A stretch of 64,000 bases of DNA from Azospirillum sp. SYSU D00513. GTDB taxonomy: Bacteria; Pseudomonadota; Alphaproteobacteria; Azospirillales; Azospirillaceae. The DNA is taken from the NCBI RefSeq assembly GCF_017356015.1, contig NZ_JAFIQV010000040.1, positions 1-64,000 of the forward strand. Reading direction: 5' to 3'. Both the position numbers and the translations under genes were made by a program. Positions 54,920 through 63,415 of the stretch are shown in pieces. Each line of letters opens with the position of its first letter. Position 1 is the stretch's first letter. The notes below the pieces were generated by a model that was not told where the DNA came from, did not search any database, and was given only the letters and a program-made list of their open reading frames with translations.

Positions 54920-56770
54920 ATGGACAGCCGCCCCACCCCCGCCGGGAAGCGCCTCCTCCCCGGCCTGCCCTCCGGACGCTGGCTGTGGCTCGCCGTGGGG
55001 GGGGCGGTCGCGGTGGCAGCGCTCGGGCTGACGCGGCTGGTCCCGCCGCTGCGCTCGGCGGACGAGACCTTCAACGACCTGCTCGTCTCCTACCTCACCC
55101 CGGCCTCGCCGCAGCATTCGCGCGTCGTGCTGGTGACGCTCGGCGAGGATCTTTTCGCCCAGCTCTCCTGCCGCTCGCCGGTCGACCGGGGCTATCTGGC
55201 CGACCTGGTCGGGCAGCTGGAAGCGGCGGGGGTGCGCGCCATCGGCATCGACGTGCTGTTCGACCAGCCGACGCTGCTGTCGCTCGACGACCGGCTGCGC
55301 GACCGCATCCGCACCGCCTCGGTGCCGGTGGTCGGCATCACGGCGCTCGGCGCCACGCCCCTGACGGACCGGCAGCGGGGCTATCTCGGCGGTTTCCTAG
55401 ACGGGCTGCCCACGGGCCACGCCAACCTCGCCAAGGACCGGCTGGACGGCACGGTGCGCTGGCACGTCCCCCGCGCGCCCGACGGCACCCCGAGCTTCGC
55501 CGCCCGGCTGGCGGAGATCGACGGCGCGGACGTGCCGGACGAGCCCTTCCGGATCGCCTGGAGGGCTGGGCCGGGACCGGGCAAGCCGCCCTTCGCCGCC
55601 TATCCGGCGGAGCTGGTGCCCGTCTTGCCGAAGAGCTGGCTGGCCGGCCGGGTCGCGCTGATCGGCACGGTGCAGACCGGGGTGGACCAGCACCGCACGC
55701 CCCTGTCGGTCGCCGGCCTGTCCACGCCCGGGGTGGAGATCCAGGCGCACGCGCTGGCCCAGATGCTGGACGGGCGCGGCGACCCGTCGCTGCCCTTCGC
55801 CTGGGAGGCGGCGCTGGTCCTGGCCTTGAGCCTCGCCGGGGTGGCGCTGGCGCTGGCCGGGCCGCCGACCTGGGTGCTGGCGCCCTTGAGCCTGCTGTCG
55901 CTGTTCGGGCTGTGGGCGGCGGCGGCGGCGGTCTTCGCTAAGGGGGGGCCGCTTGTGCCGATGATGGCGCCCTCGGCGGCCTGGCTCGGCGGGATCGCGC
56001 TCACCGCGGCGCATCTTTCCCTGCGCGAACGCACCGACCGGCGCACGCTGATGCGGCTTTTCGCCAACCACGTCTCGCAGCCGATCGCCGAGCAGGTCTG
56101 GCGCGAGCGCGCGACCTTCCTGGCCGGCGGCCGCCCGCGCCCGCAGGAGCTGACCGCGACCGTCCTCTTCTCCGACATCGAGGGCTTCACCACCATCTGC
56201 GAAGCGCTGGAGCCGGAACCGCTGATCCGCTGGCTGGAGGGTTATCTCGACGCCATGGTGCGGATCGTCGGCGCCCACGAGGGGGTGGTGCTGCGCTTCG
56301 TCGGCGACGCGATCCTGGCGGTCTTCGGCGCCCCCGTCGCCCGCACGACCCAGGCGGAGATCGACGCCGACGCCGAGCGTGCGGTGCGTTGCGCGGTCCA
56401 GATGGGACGGGAGCTCGAATCGCTGAACCGGCGCTGGCAGGCGGAGGGGCTGCCCCCCGTCGGCATCCGCGTGGGCATCCACACCGGCCCGCTGGTCGCC
56501 GGCAGCCTCGGCGGGCTGCGGCACATGGAATATTCCCTGCTCGGCGACACCGCCAACACCGCCGCCCGGCTGGAAAGCCACGCCAAGACCATCGGCGCCC
56601 GCTCCTCGCGCCACTGCCGCATCGTCATCGGCGAGCCCACCTGGCGGGCCGTGGAAGGCAAGCTCGATGGGCTGCCCGTGGGCGAGGTGGCGCTGAAGGG
56701 CAAACGCAAGACCGTGCGCATCTGGCTGGTCCGCGACGGTGCCGAACCCCAGGCGCTGGCCGGGGAGTGA
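54920..56770 (+). CDS. CHASE2-domain class III adenylate/guanylate cyclase
   Basis: This encodes 616 residues. A first membrane helix (about 22-40) and a CHASE2 extracytoplasmic sensor at about 45-285 (SADETFNDLLVSYL, GVRAIGIDVLFDQPTLLS, ALIGTVQTGVDQHRTPLS, GVEIQAHALAQML) are followed by three membrane helices (about 297-365). The class III cyclase domain runs about 408-600. Metal ligands are Asp419 (LFSDIEGFT) and Asp463 (FVGDAILAVFG), with EYSLLGDTANTAARLES downstream. The position usually Lys in the K-x-x-GD motif is Arg (LRFVGD), and the substrate-specifying Asp lies in LLGDT. It probably makes cAMP. Confidence 0.93.
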   Translation: MDSRPTPAGKRLLPGLPSGRWLWLAVGGAVAVAALGLTRLVPPLRSADETFNDLLVSYLTPASPQHSRVVLVTLGEDLFAQLSCRSPVDRGYLADLVGQLEAAGVRAIGIDVLFDQPTLLSLDDRLRDRIRTASVPVVGITALGATPLTDRQRGYLGGFLDGLPTGHANLAKDRLDGTVRWHVPRAPDGTPSFAARLAEIDGADVPDEPFRIAWRAGPGPGKPPFAAYPAELVPVLPKSWLAGRVALIGTVQTGVDQHRTPLSVAGLSTPGVEIQAHALAQMLDGRGDPSLPFAWEAALVLALSLAGVALALAGPPTWVLAPLSLLSLFGLWAAAAAVFAKGGPLVPMMAPSAAWLGGIALTAAHLSLRERTDRRTLMRLFANHVSQPIAEQVWRERATFLAGGRPRPQELTATVLFSDIEGFTTICEALEPEPLIRWLEGYLDAMVRIVGAHEGVVLRFVGDAILAVFGAPVARTTQAEIDADAERAVRCAVQMGRELESLNRRWQAEGLPPVGIRVGIHTGPLVAGSLGGLRHMEYSLLGDTANTAARLESHAKTIGARSSRHCRIVIGEPTWRAVEGKLDGLPVGEVALKGKRKTVRIWLVRDGAEPQALAGE

Positions 56771-56823
56771 GCGGGACGAACCGGGCGCATGCGGCCGGGC
56801 CGGGTTCTCTGAGACGGCCAGAT

Positions 56824-58137
56824 TCAGGGACGGGCAGGCGAAGAGGGTCCGGCCGTGGAGGTGCAGGCCTGAAACAGCTCGGTCCCGCGCATGCGGGCAA
56901 GCATGGCGTCCGCCTTGTCGGCGGGCATGGGCAAATCCTTGACGAGCGCCGGCCAGGTGTCGGCTGCGCGAAGGACGAAGTCCCGCACCTCGCGTTCGAT
57001 GAGATCCACGTCCATCTGGAAGAACCTGCCCGCCCGCCGGAACTTGCCCAAGCCGATCGCCGCCGCCGCCGCGGTTCCGCCCAAAGGCAGAGCCAACGTC
57101 CCGTCGCGGTCGTACAGCCAGGTTGGAACGATGTCGTAGGCGGGCGACAAGCGCGGCCGGCGGCCACCATGCCCGAACCGGAAGGACCAGTTCTTGAGGT
57201 GATTGTCTCCGCTGCCCAGCAGGATGTCGGCCGCCACCCTGCGCATGCCCTCGATCACGTCCCCATAGGGGTCGCCCGAGAAACGGCGCAGCATGTTCCA
57301 CACGGTCTCGATGTTGGCCATGGTGTATTTCCGGTCACCGACCGCGCCGAGTATCTGTGCCATGTCCTCTATGTGGACACGGCCTCCCGTGGCCGTGCGG
57401 TCGAAGCGTTCGACCAGCAGCGCGTTGCCGCCATGCTCGCGGAAGGCGGGCGGGATGCCGAGCACGGTGGCAAGCGGCACCAACCGGCACGACGCCGTGT
57501 TGATGCCGGCATCCCGGCAGAGCGACATCGCCGTAAATTCCATCTCGGGCAGCAGGGCGTGGCGCTCGGACGGAAGTTTCAGAATGTAGCGCCCGTCGGC
57601 CCCGCGCGCCGGCGCGGTGAGGCGGCCATCCGCCATTTCGGCGGTGAACTTCAATTGCACGCCGGCAAGGGAAAACTTCACCAGGCCGCTGGGAAGCGGA
57701 ACCTTGAAGCCGTCCAGGTTCTCCCACGTGAAGCCGGTGTCGGGAATACCGCTTTCCGGCAGGACGCACACCGCTCCGGGCAGGTCGCCGCCCAGCCGGG
57801 CGAGGACATCGAAATCATCATGATCCCCATGGCTCATCTCGGTTTCCACCAGGGAGCGCAGGGCGCCCTCCGGGAGGAGGCCGGCGAACCAGGGCGGCAG
57901 CTGACCGAGAAGCCCGATCTTGTCCTCCATGGCGCGCAGCCGCGCGACCGTGGCGTCCTCGCTCACCGAATCGAACCAGCTGAGGCTGCAGACCGGCCGG
58001 CCCGCTCCGGCCCGGATGTATCCCTCATCGACCACGAAGCTTGTCGAGCGTCTGGCGTCGCGCGTCAGCGTGCCGACGCGCACCGGTCCGCCGTCAAGGA
58101 GCAGATACACCCCCAGGACCGCAGCAGCGTTCTTCAT
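56824..58137 (-). CDS. hipA: HipA-family serine/threonine kinase toxin
   Basis: This encodes 437 residues, close to E. coli HipA (440). The N-subdomain has LPPWFAGLLPEGALRSLV. The ATP-binding parts are FSLAGVQLKFT and GRYILKLPS. EFTAMSLCRDAGINTA is followed by GNALLVERFDRT, the catalytic loop GSGDNHLKNWSF (Asp, His, Asn) and metal Asp in LSPAYDIVPT. All kinase motifs are present, so it is likely active. HipA phosphorylates an aminoacyl-tRNA synthetase (GltX in E. coli) to cause dormancy. Its ATG overlaps the hipB stop by 4 nt. Confidence 0.95.
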   Translation of the reverse strand: MKNAAAVLGVYLLLDGGPVRVGTLTRDARRSTSFVVDEGYIRAGAGRPVCSLSWFDSVSEDATVARLRAMEDKIGLLGQLPPWFAGLLPEGALRSLVETEMSHGDHDDFDVLARLGGDLPGAVCVLPESGIPDTGFTWENLDGFKVPLPSGLVKFSLAGVQLKFTAEMADGRLTAPARGADGRYILKLPSERHALLPEMEFTAMSLCRDAGINTASCRLVPLATVLGIPPAFREHGGNALLVERFDRTATGGRVHIEDMAQILGAVGDRKYTMANIETVWNMLRRFSGDPYGDVIEGMRRVAADILLGSGDNHLKNWSFRFGHGGRRPRLSPAYDIVPTWLYDRDGTLALPLGGTAAAAAIGLGKFRRAGRFFQMDVDLIEREVRDFVLRAADTWPALVKDLPMPADKADAMLARMRGTELFQACTSTAGPSSPARP

Positions 58138-58484
58138 TCCTCATCGTCCTCGCCGGACAGGTCCACGAACACTTCGTCGAGAACTCTCGGAGGCGATGCC
58201 GGTCCAGGGACGACAGGACGGTCTTCGAGCAGCGCTTCGACATCGGCGATCCGCGAGCGCGGCACCAGCACGGGCACGACGCCAAGCGCCTCGGCCATAT
58301 CGAGGAAGAGGCTGAGCCGGTCCCGCAAAGCTTTGCCTTCGGCGAGGCCGGCCTCAAGTTCGCTCAGTCGTCCCCGAGTGCGGCCGAGGCGTTCGGCTAC
58401 GTCCTGCTGTGTCAGGCCGCTGTCCTGGCGCGCTTGGCGAAGTTGCTGGCTGAGCCTTTGACCGGTGGTTTCGAGCTTCCGCAT
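58134..58484 (-). CDS. hipB: HipB-family antitoxin/repressor
   Basis: This encodes 116 residues. The XRE helix-turn-helix is at about 8-62: LSQQLRQARQDSGLTQQDVAERLGRTRGRLSELEAG. The extended C-terminal part (RIADVEALLEDRPVVPG... and an acidic VFVDLSGEDDEE tail) is longer than E. coli HipB (88) and may contact HipA. It precedes and overlaps hipA, as usual. A 24-bp near-palindrome 64 nt upstream is its likely operator. Confidence 0.92.
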   Translation of the reverse strand: MRKLETTGQRLSQQLRQARQDSGLTQQDVAERLGRTRGRLSELEAGLAEGKALRDRLSLFLDMAEALGVVPVLVPRSRIADVEALLEDRPVVPGPASPPRVLDEVFVDLSGEDDEE

Positions 58485-58547
58485 GTGTCCGATCGTGCAT
58501 TGGTGCGGACAGGTGCGGATGATTGTACGATACAGAAACTAGACAAG

Positions 58548-58571
58548 CTATGTCCGTTTTAACGGGCATAG
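58548..58571. promoter_or_regulatory. 24-bp near-perfect palindrome upstream of hipB, probable HipB operator
   Basis: CTATG-T-CCGTT and AACGG-G-CATAG flank a TT centre; only the T/G pair breaks symmetry. It lies 64-87 nt before hipB. It is also about 40 nt after the Crp-like gene, so a terminator role is an alternative, but there is no T tract. Confidence 0.6.
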
Positions 58572-58609
58572 TGCTCATCACGTACGTTTTTCCGTACGCG
58601 AAAGGCCCG

Positions 58610-59323
58610 TCAGCCTGTCACGGCGGCGATGTCCTCAAGCGCGCCGCGGTCGAGCAGGGTGATGTGGCCGTTGGCGACGGCGATGACGCCGCTGCGCTGC
58701 CATTCGCCGAGCAGCTTGTTGATGCTCTCCCGCGACACGCCGACCAGCGAGCCGAGCTGCTGCTGCGACAGCTTGATGTCGAGCGTCAGGCCGTTGTTCG
58801 GCGCCGGCCGGCCGAACACCTCGGCCAGCCGCATGAGCGCGCGGGCGAAGCGGGAGGAGGCCTCCAGGAACAGCGTGTCCTCCAGATGCTCGCTGGTCTG
58901 GCGCAGCCGCTTGCACAGGACGGTGATGAGCTGGAGCGCCACCGCCGGCCGTTCGGAGAGGAAGGGCATGAAGCTCGACCGGTCGAGCACCAGCAGGTCC
59001 GTCTCCTCCAGCGCCACGGCGTCGGCGGTGCGCGGCTGGCCGTCGAGCAGGGCGATCTCGCCGAACAGGCCGCCCTTGCCGATGATGTTCAGGACCAGCT
59101 CCTTCCCGTCCGAGGAGTGGGAGCAGATCTTCACCCGGCCGCGCACGACGGCCATCATGCTGTCGCCGGGGTCGCCCTTCTGGAAGATGATCTCGTTCGG
59201 CTTGTGGTAGGCCAGCCGCGCCGCGGCGGCGAGGCGCCGCAGCTCCGCCTTCTCCAGATGCCGGAGCAGGAAATGGCCGGAGAGCACCAGCTCCTTGTCG
59301 AACGCGATCCGCACCGGCGCCAT
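58610..59323 (-). CDS. Crp/Fnr-family transcriptional regulator
   Basis: This encodes 237 residues from ATG 59323 (GGGGGGAACG upstream). The cyclic-nucleotide-binding fold is at about 20-130: LARLAYHKPNEIIFQKGDPGDSMMAVVRGRVKI and LNIIGKGGLFGEIALLDGQPRTADAVA. GLFGEIALLDGQPRTA is the cNMP-pocket motif with Glu and Arg. The dimer helix follows, and the C-terminal winged HTH is LSQQQLGSLVGVSRESINKLLGEWQRSGVI. There are no Fnr-type N-terminal Cys. It may respond to cAMP, for example from the nearby CHASE2 cyclase, or to another ligand. Confidence 0.93.
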   Translation of the reverse strand: MAPVRIAFDKELVLSGHFLLRHLEKAELRRLAAAARLAYHKPNEIIFQKGDPGDSMMAVVRGRVKICSHSSDGKELVLNIIGKGGLFGEIALLDGQPRTADAVALEETDLLVLDRSSFMPFLSERPAVALQLITVLCKRLRQTSEHLEDTLFLEASSRFARALMRLAEVFGRPAPNNGLTLDIKLSQQQLGSLVGVSRESINKLLGEWQRSGVIAVANGHITLLDRGALEDIAAVTG

Positions 59324-59442
59324 GGCCGTTCCCCCCACCCATCGATCCCCCGTCGCACGTCCGACAGTGTACAAGGGGCAACGGCAAGGCTCGCGGTGTC
59401 AGTGGCGGTAGTTCGCCGGAACCCGTCTACTCCGTCCGGGGC

Positions 59443-60264
59443 CTATTCTATTCTGGGCGGGCCGGGATCCTCGGCGATGGGCTCGTAGAATTCCGGGCCG
59501 AAGTCGGCGCGCAGCCGGCTCGGAATGTTGAAGGGCCGTTTCAGCGCCCCCCGGAAGTAGCGCTTCACCAGCGCCTGCCAGTGGTCCACCGGATCGAGCC
59601 CCTCGCGCCGGCAAAGATGGCCGAACCAGTGGCGTCCGGCGGCGACGTGGGTGATCTCGTCGTCGTGGATGACCTGCAGGATGTCGGCGCTGGCGTCGTC
59701 GCCGACGTCGCGCAGCCGGCGCACCGTCTCCGGCGTTACGTCCAGCCCGCGCGCCTCCAGCACCAGCGGCACGATGGCGAGCCGGGCGGCGAGGTCCTCG
59801 GCGGTCGTGACGGCGGATTGCCACAGCCCGTCATGGGCGGGCAGGTCGCCGTAGGCGGCCCCCATCTCGTTCAGCCGCGTCTCCAGCATCGCGAAATGCC
59901 GGGCCTCGTCGTCGGCGACCCGCACCCAGTCGTCGATGAAGCCCCGGGGCATGTCCATGTGCGGGAAGCGCACGGCGATGTCCCAGGACAGGTCGATGGC
60001 GTTCAGCTCGATGTGGGCGAGCGCGTGCAGCAGGTTGATGCGGTTCTGCGCGCTGCCGCCCCGGCCGCGCTTGGGCATGTCGCGCGGCAGGCGCAGCTCC
60101 GGCTTCTCCGGCCGGGCCGGCCGCTCCGGGGGAAGCGTGTTGCCGAGTTCGGCGATCCGCCCCTCCCGCCAATCGGCAGCGAACGCGCGGGTCAGCCGCG
60201 ACTTCTCCATTGGGGCCGCGGTGTTCAGCACCGCGACCGCCGCTTCGGACAGGGTCGTCACCAT
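59443..60264 (-). CDS. DUF455 ferritin-like protein
   Basis: This encodes 273 residues from ATG 60264, overlapping the cysQ end by 7 nt. It is a helical ferritin-like fold with candidate metal ligands: LLHALAHIELNAIDLSWDIA, DDWVRVADDEARHFAMLETRL and VIHDDEITHVAAGRHWFGHLC. These E, E-x-x-H patterns match DUF455 (COG2833). Such proteins are probably di-iron or related oxidases, but the reaction is unknown. The C-terminal KRPFNIPSRLRADFGPEFYEPI is family-typical. Confidence 0.88.
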   Translation of the reverse strand: MVTTLSEAAVAVLNTAAPMEKSRLTRAFAADWREGRIAELGNTLPPERPARPEKPELRLPRDMPKRGRGGSAQNRINLLHALAHIELNAIDLSWDIAVRFPHMDMPRGFIDDWVRVADDEARHFAMLETRLNEMGAAYGDLPAHDGLWQSAVTTAEDLAARLAIVPLVLEARGLDVTPETVRRLRDVGDDASADILQVIHDDEITHVAAGRHWFGHLCRREGLDPVDHWQALVKRYFRGALKRPFNIPSRLRADFGPEFYEPIAEDPGPPRIE

Positions 60265-61031
60265 CCGTAGGCGATGAAATGGGGGTTGAGGATGTCGTCC
60301 TTGCCGTAGACCAGCGGCGAGCCGTCCGGCTGCTCCACCCGGCCGCCGGCGGCCAGGAGGACGGCGTGGCCGGCGGCGGTGTCCCACTCGCTGGTCGGGC
60401 CGAAGCGCGGGTAGAGGTCGGCCTTGCCCTCCGCCACGGCGCAGAATTTCAGCGAACTGCCGCAGGAGATGCGTTCCTTGACGTTGAACCCGGCCAGGAA
60501 GGTCTCCGTCTCGCCGGGGTCGCCGTGCGAGCGGCTGGCGACGACGGTCAGCCCGACCGCCGGGCTCGGGCGCACCTTGATCGGATAGTCGTGCCGGCCT
60601 TCCACCCAATGGACCGCCGTGCCGGGGCCGGCCCCGGCGTAGAGGTCGCCGGTGGCCGGCGCGTAGACCACGCCCAGCACCGGGCGGCCGCCCTCGATCA
60701 GGGCGATGTTCACGGTGAATTCGCCGTTGCGGCTGATGAATTCCTTGGTGCCGTCCAGCGGATCGACGAGCCAGAAGCGGCCGCCGGAGATGTCCGGGCG
60801 GCGGCCCTCAGAAAAGGCCTCCTCCGAGACGATGGGGATGCCCGGCGCCATGTGGTGCAGGGCGGGAAGGATCACCGACTCGGCCGCCTTGTCGGCCTGG
60901 GTGACGGGGCTGCCGTCCGCCTTGGTGGAGACGGTGGTCCCATCGTTGTAGAAACGCAGGATCACCTGACCAGCCTCGTGCGCGATGGTGCGGACTGTGG
61001 GCAGCAGGGTCGCCACAGCGGCGTTGGTCAT
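60258..61031 (-). CDS. cysQ: 3'(2'),5'-bisphosphate nucleotidase CysQ
   Basis: This encodes 257 residues. ATG 61031 is preceded by TTGGAGGCAACC; the TTG at 61043 lies inside that ribosome site. It is an inositol-monophosphatase-fold enzyme that hydrolyses PAP/PAPS from sulfate assimilation. The motifs are TKADGSPVTQADKAAE, PIVSEEAFSEG, the metal site WLVDPLDGTKEFISRNGEFTVNIALIE and SEWDTAAGHAVLLAAGG. It is coupled to the downstream DUF455 gene. Confidence 0.95.
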   Translation of the reverse strand: MTNAAVATLLPTVRTIAHEAGQVILRFYNDGTTVSTKADGSPVTQADKAAESVILPALHHMAPGIPIVSEEAFSEGRRPDISGGRFWLVDPLDGTKEFISRNGEFTVNIALIEGGRPVLGVVYAPATGDLYAGAGPGTAVHWVEGRHDYPIKVRPSPAVGLTVVASRSHGDPGETETFLAGFNVKERISCGSSLKFCAVAEGKADLYPRFGPTSEWDTAAGHAVLLAAGGRVEQPDGSPLVYGKDDILNPHFIAYGW

Positions 61032-61125
61032 GGTTGCCTCCAAAGGGGGTATCGTCTACTGCCACCATACCGCGCCCGGCACCCCCGCCGGAAGGATTTG
61101 AAGTGGAAGCACGAGGGAGATTCCG

Positions 61126-61653
61126 ATGATTGCCGATCCGGCCCCGGCGGGCGCCCGGTGGCGGGCGATGGAAGCGGCCGATATCGACCGCGTGCTGCGC
61201 GTCGCGGACATCGTCCACCTCGACTATCCGGAGGGGCGCGAGGTCTATGAAGAGCGCATGGCGCTGTTCCCCCTGGGCTGCCGCGTCGCGGAACGGGGGG
61301 GTGCCGTCATCGGCTATGCCGTGATGCATCCGGGCCGGCTCGGCGCGCCGCCGCCGCTCGACTCCAGGCTGGGGGCGCTTCCCGACCCGGCCGACTGCCT
61401 CTACATCCACGACGTGGCGCTGCTGCCCGAGGCGCGTGGCACCGGGCTGGGCGCCGGGGCGCTGGCCCACGCGCGGAGCCTCGCCCTGGATCTGGGGCTG
61501 GGCCGGCTCGCCCTGACCTCGACCCCGCCGGCGCGCGGCTATTGGGAGCGGCTGGGCTTCGCGCCGTACGGAGAGGCGGACGCGGCACTCGCCGCGAAGC
61601 TCGCCTCCTACGGCGGGGCGATGACCTACATGACCGTGCGGGTCGAGGGCTGA
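61126..61653 (+). CDS. GNAT-family N-acetyltransferase
   Basis: This encodes 175 residues. The acetyl-CoA site is LYIHDVALLPEARGTGLGAGALAHARSLAL (the R-G-x-G-x-G/A motif), followed by LALTSTPPARGYWERLGFAPYG (motif B). The N-terminal MEAADIDRVLRVAD is typical of GNAT. The substrate is unknown. The gene lies divergent from cysQ and ends 2 nt from the convergent EAL gene. Confidence 0.92.
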   Translation: MIADPAPAGARWRAMEAADIDRVLRVADIVHLDYPEGREVYEERMALFPLGCRVAERGGAVIGYAVMHPGRLGAPPPLDSRLGALPDPADCLYIHDVALLPEARGTGLGAGALAHARSLALDLGLGRLALTSTPPARGYWERLGFAPYGEADAALAAKLASYGGAMTYMTVRVEG

Positions 61654-61654
61654 G

Positions 61655-62422
61655 CTACGCCGTTTCGGGCAGGCGGGGCTGGGCGGTCAGGGCTTCGTAG
61701 GCGGGCTTGGCGAAGAAATAGCCCTGCATCAGGGCGATGCCGAGGTCGCGCAACGCCAGCGCCTCACCGGCCGTCTCGATGCCTTCGGCCACCGGCGTGA
61801 TGCCGAGATCCCGGCAGACCGTCAGGATGGCTTTCACGATGCTCTGCCGGGCGCGGTCGCTGTCGATGTTGCGGGTCAGCTCCATGTCGAGCTTGAGAAT
61901 GTCCGGCTGGAACTCCGCCAGCAGGTTCAGACCGGAATAGCCCGATCCGAAATCGTCGATGGCCGTCAGGAAGCCGTGGCGCTTGTACTCGCGGAAGATC
62001 GACATGAGATGGCCCTTGTCCACCACGCGTTCGTTCTCCGTCACCTCGAAGATGATGCGGTCGAGCGGGAAATCATGCTGCGCCGCCGCCGCCAGCGTGG
62101 CGCGGATGCAGGCCTCCGCCTTGTAGACGGCGTTGGGCAGGAAGTTGATCGACAGATGGCTGCCCATGCCGAGCCGGGCGGCCAGCTCGATGGCCTTGAT
62201 GCGGCAGGACTGGTCGAAGGCGTAGCGGTTCTCCTCCGTGACCTGGCCCAGCACCCAGCCGGCACCCTGGCCCTCGGTGCCGCGCACCAATGCCTCGTGC
62301 GCCCAGACGGCGCCGGCTTCCAGGTCCACGATCGGCTGGAAGGCCATGGAGAAGGTGAAATCCAGGCGGTCCGCGCAAAGGCCGCCGCAGCCCTTACGAG
62401 TGTCTTCGAGCATCGGCGTCAT
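61655..62422 (-). CDS. EAL-domain c-di-GMP phosphodiesterase (stand-alone)
   Basis: This encodes 255 residues from ATG 62422, which has a GGGGAGACC site; upstream ATG 62446 and TTG 62464 are weaker. It is almost purely EAL domain: FSMAFQPIVDLEAGAVWAHEALVRG (the EAL motif), LSINFLPNAVY (Asn), IIFEVTENERV (Glu), FLTAIDDFGSGYSGLNLL (DDFG), DILKLDMEL (Lys/Asp) and PVAEGIET. All catalytic positions appear present. A short N-terminal Cys pair (CGGLC) could be a redox or metal handle. It would counter the c-di-GMP that activates BcsA. Confidence 0.93.
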   Translation of the reverse strand: MTPMLEDTRKGCGGLCADRLDFTFSMAFQPIVDLEAGAVWAHEALVRGTEGQGAGWVLGQVTEENRYAFDQSCRIKAIELAARLGMGSHLSINFLPNAVYKAEACIRATLAAAAQHDFPLDRIIFEVTENERVVDKGHLMSIFREYKRHGFLTAIDDFGSGYSGLNLLAEFQPDILKLDMELTRNIDSDRARQSIVKAILTVCRDLGITPVAEGIETAGEALALRDLGIALMQGYFFAKPAYEALTAQPRLPETA

Positions 62423-62593
62423 GCGGTCTCCCCGTGGCAAGCTCATTCGATTAGAATGGCTCAAAATAGATTTAATTCTCGTAAAAGACGACCCGACCGG
62501 AGGTCATTTCTTCATCCCCCTTTGGTCACATTACTGGCCGGAGCCACGTTCGGCCACGCCAAGCTCCCCTCGCCCGGACGGAGGGTGCTTTGA

Positions 62594-63202
62594 ATGGGAG
62601 CGGGACCGCCGCATAATCCCGCCATGCGCGCATGCAGGCCTTTCACCATCCCGGGCATCGACCGTTCTTTCGCCGGCGCGGCATCGGCCGCCCTCGTCCT
62701 TCTTCTCCTGCTCGCGGCCCCGGCGGCGGCACAGCAGCCCGGCGCCAAGCGCCAGGGTCCGGCGGTGCCGAACCAGACGCTGCGTGGCAGCGGCGCGGCC
62801 CTGGCGGGCGACCTGCTGACGGTGGACGGAACCACGGTGCGGCTGCTCGGCATCGACGCGCCCGATCCGGGGCAGCTCTGCCGGAACCGCCGCGGGCACG
62901 AGCTGGACTGTTTTTCCATCGCCACCTCGGTGCTGAACAACCTCCTGAAGGGCGAGGAGGTCGAATGCACCATCGCCGAGTTGGACCGCAACGGCGAGAA
63001 GAAGGGCGAGTGCCGCGTGCGCGGCGTCGATCTGGGGGCGGCCATGGTGGCGCGCGGCTGGGCCTTCGCCTTCCGCAGCCTGTCGCCGAGCTACGCCTCC
63101 AACGAAGCCTACGCGCAGAGCAAAAGATTCGGCCTCTGGTCCGGACAGGTGGAGAAGCCCTGGCAGTGGCGAAGCCGCCAGTTGCGGGAGCGCGGGTCCT
63201 GA
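62594..63202 (+). CDS. Exported thermonuclease-like (SNase) protein
   Basis: This encodes 202 residues; GGAGG (62579-62583) serves ATG 62594, and ATG 62624 is an alternative. The signal peptide is FAGAASAALVLLLLLAAPAAAQQ. The SNase-fold part spans about 65-190: LTVDGTTVRLLGIDAPDPGQLC with the strand carrying the Arg equivalent, FSIATSVLNNLL, VECTIAELD, GECRVRGVDLGAAMVARGWAFAF and a final FGLWSG. The catalytic Glu/Arg set is not fully clear (GECRVRG replaces the usual YGR), so nuclease activity is uncertain. Confidence 0.85.
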   Translation: MGAGPPHNPAMRACRPFTIPGIDRSFAGAASAALVLLLLLAAPAAAQQPGAKRQGPAVPNQTLRGSGAALAGDLLTVDGTTVRLLGIDAPDPGQLCRNRRGHELDCFSIATSVLNNLLKGEEVECTIAELDRNGEKKGECRVRGVDLGAAMVARGWAFAFRSLSPSYASNEAYAQSKRFGLWSGQVEKPWQWRSRQLRERGS

Positions 63203-63415
63203 CCCGCCCATTTCCGGCCTCTGCCGAATGGGAGAGGAGGCTTGAGCTTTTTTTCGATACGCCGCCACTGGCGGCGCGTGATACTGTGCGACAGTCTTAA
63301 CGTGTCATTAACCATTGGGTCGCATGGACCGGACCAACGGGATGTCGGCGCGGATCAGCGCGGCGAGCCCCGGGGCGGGATCGTAGGGCGGCCGGAGCGC
63401 GTGGAAACCCTGGCG

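Noticed and set aside
63203-63415. Search for an EcfG-type (GGAAC...GTT) promoter upstream of phyR.
   Set aside because: Only weak partial matches such as GGACC were seen; not reported as a promoter.
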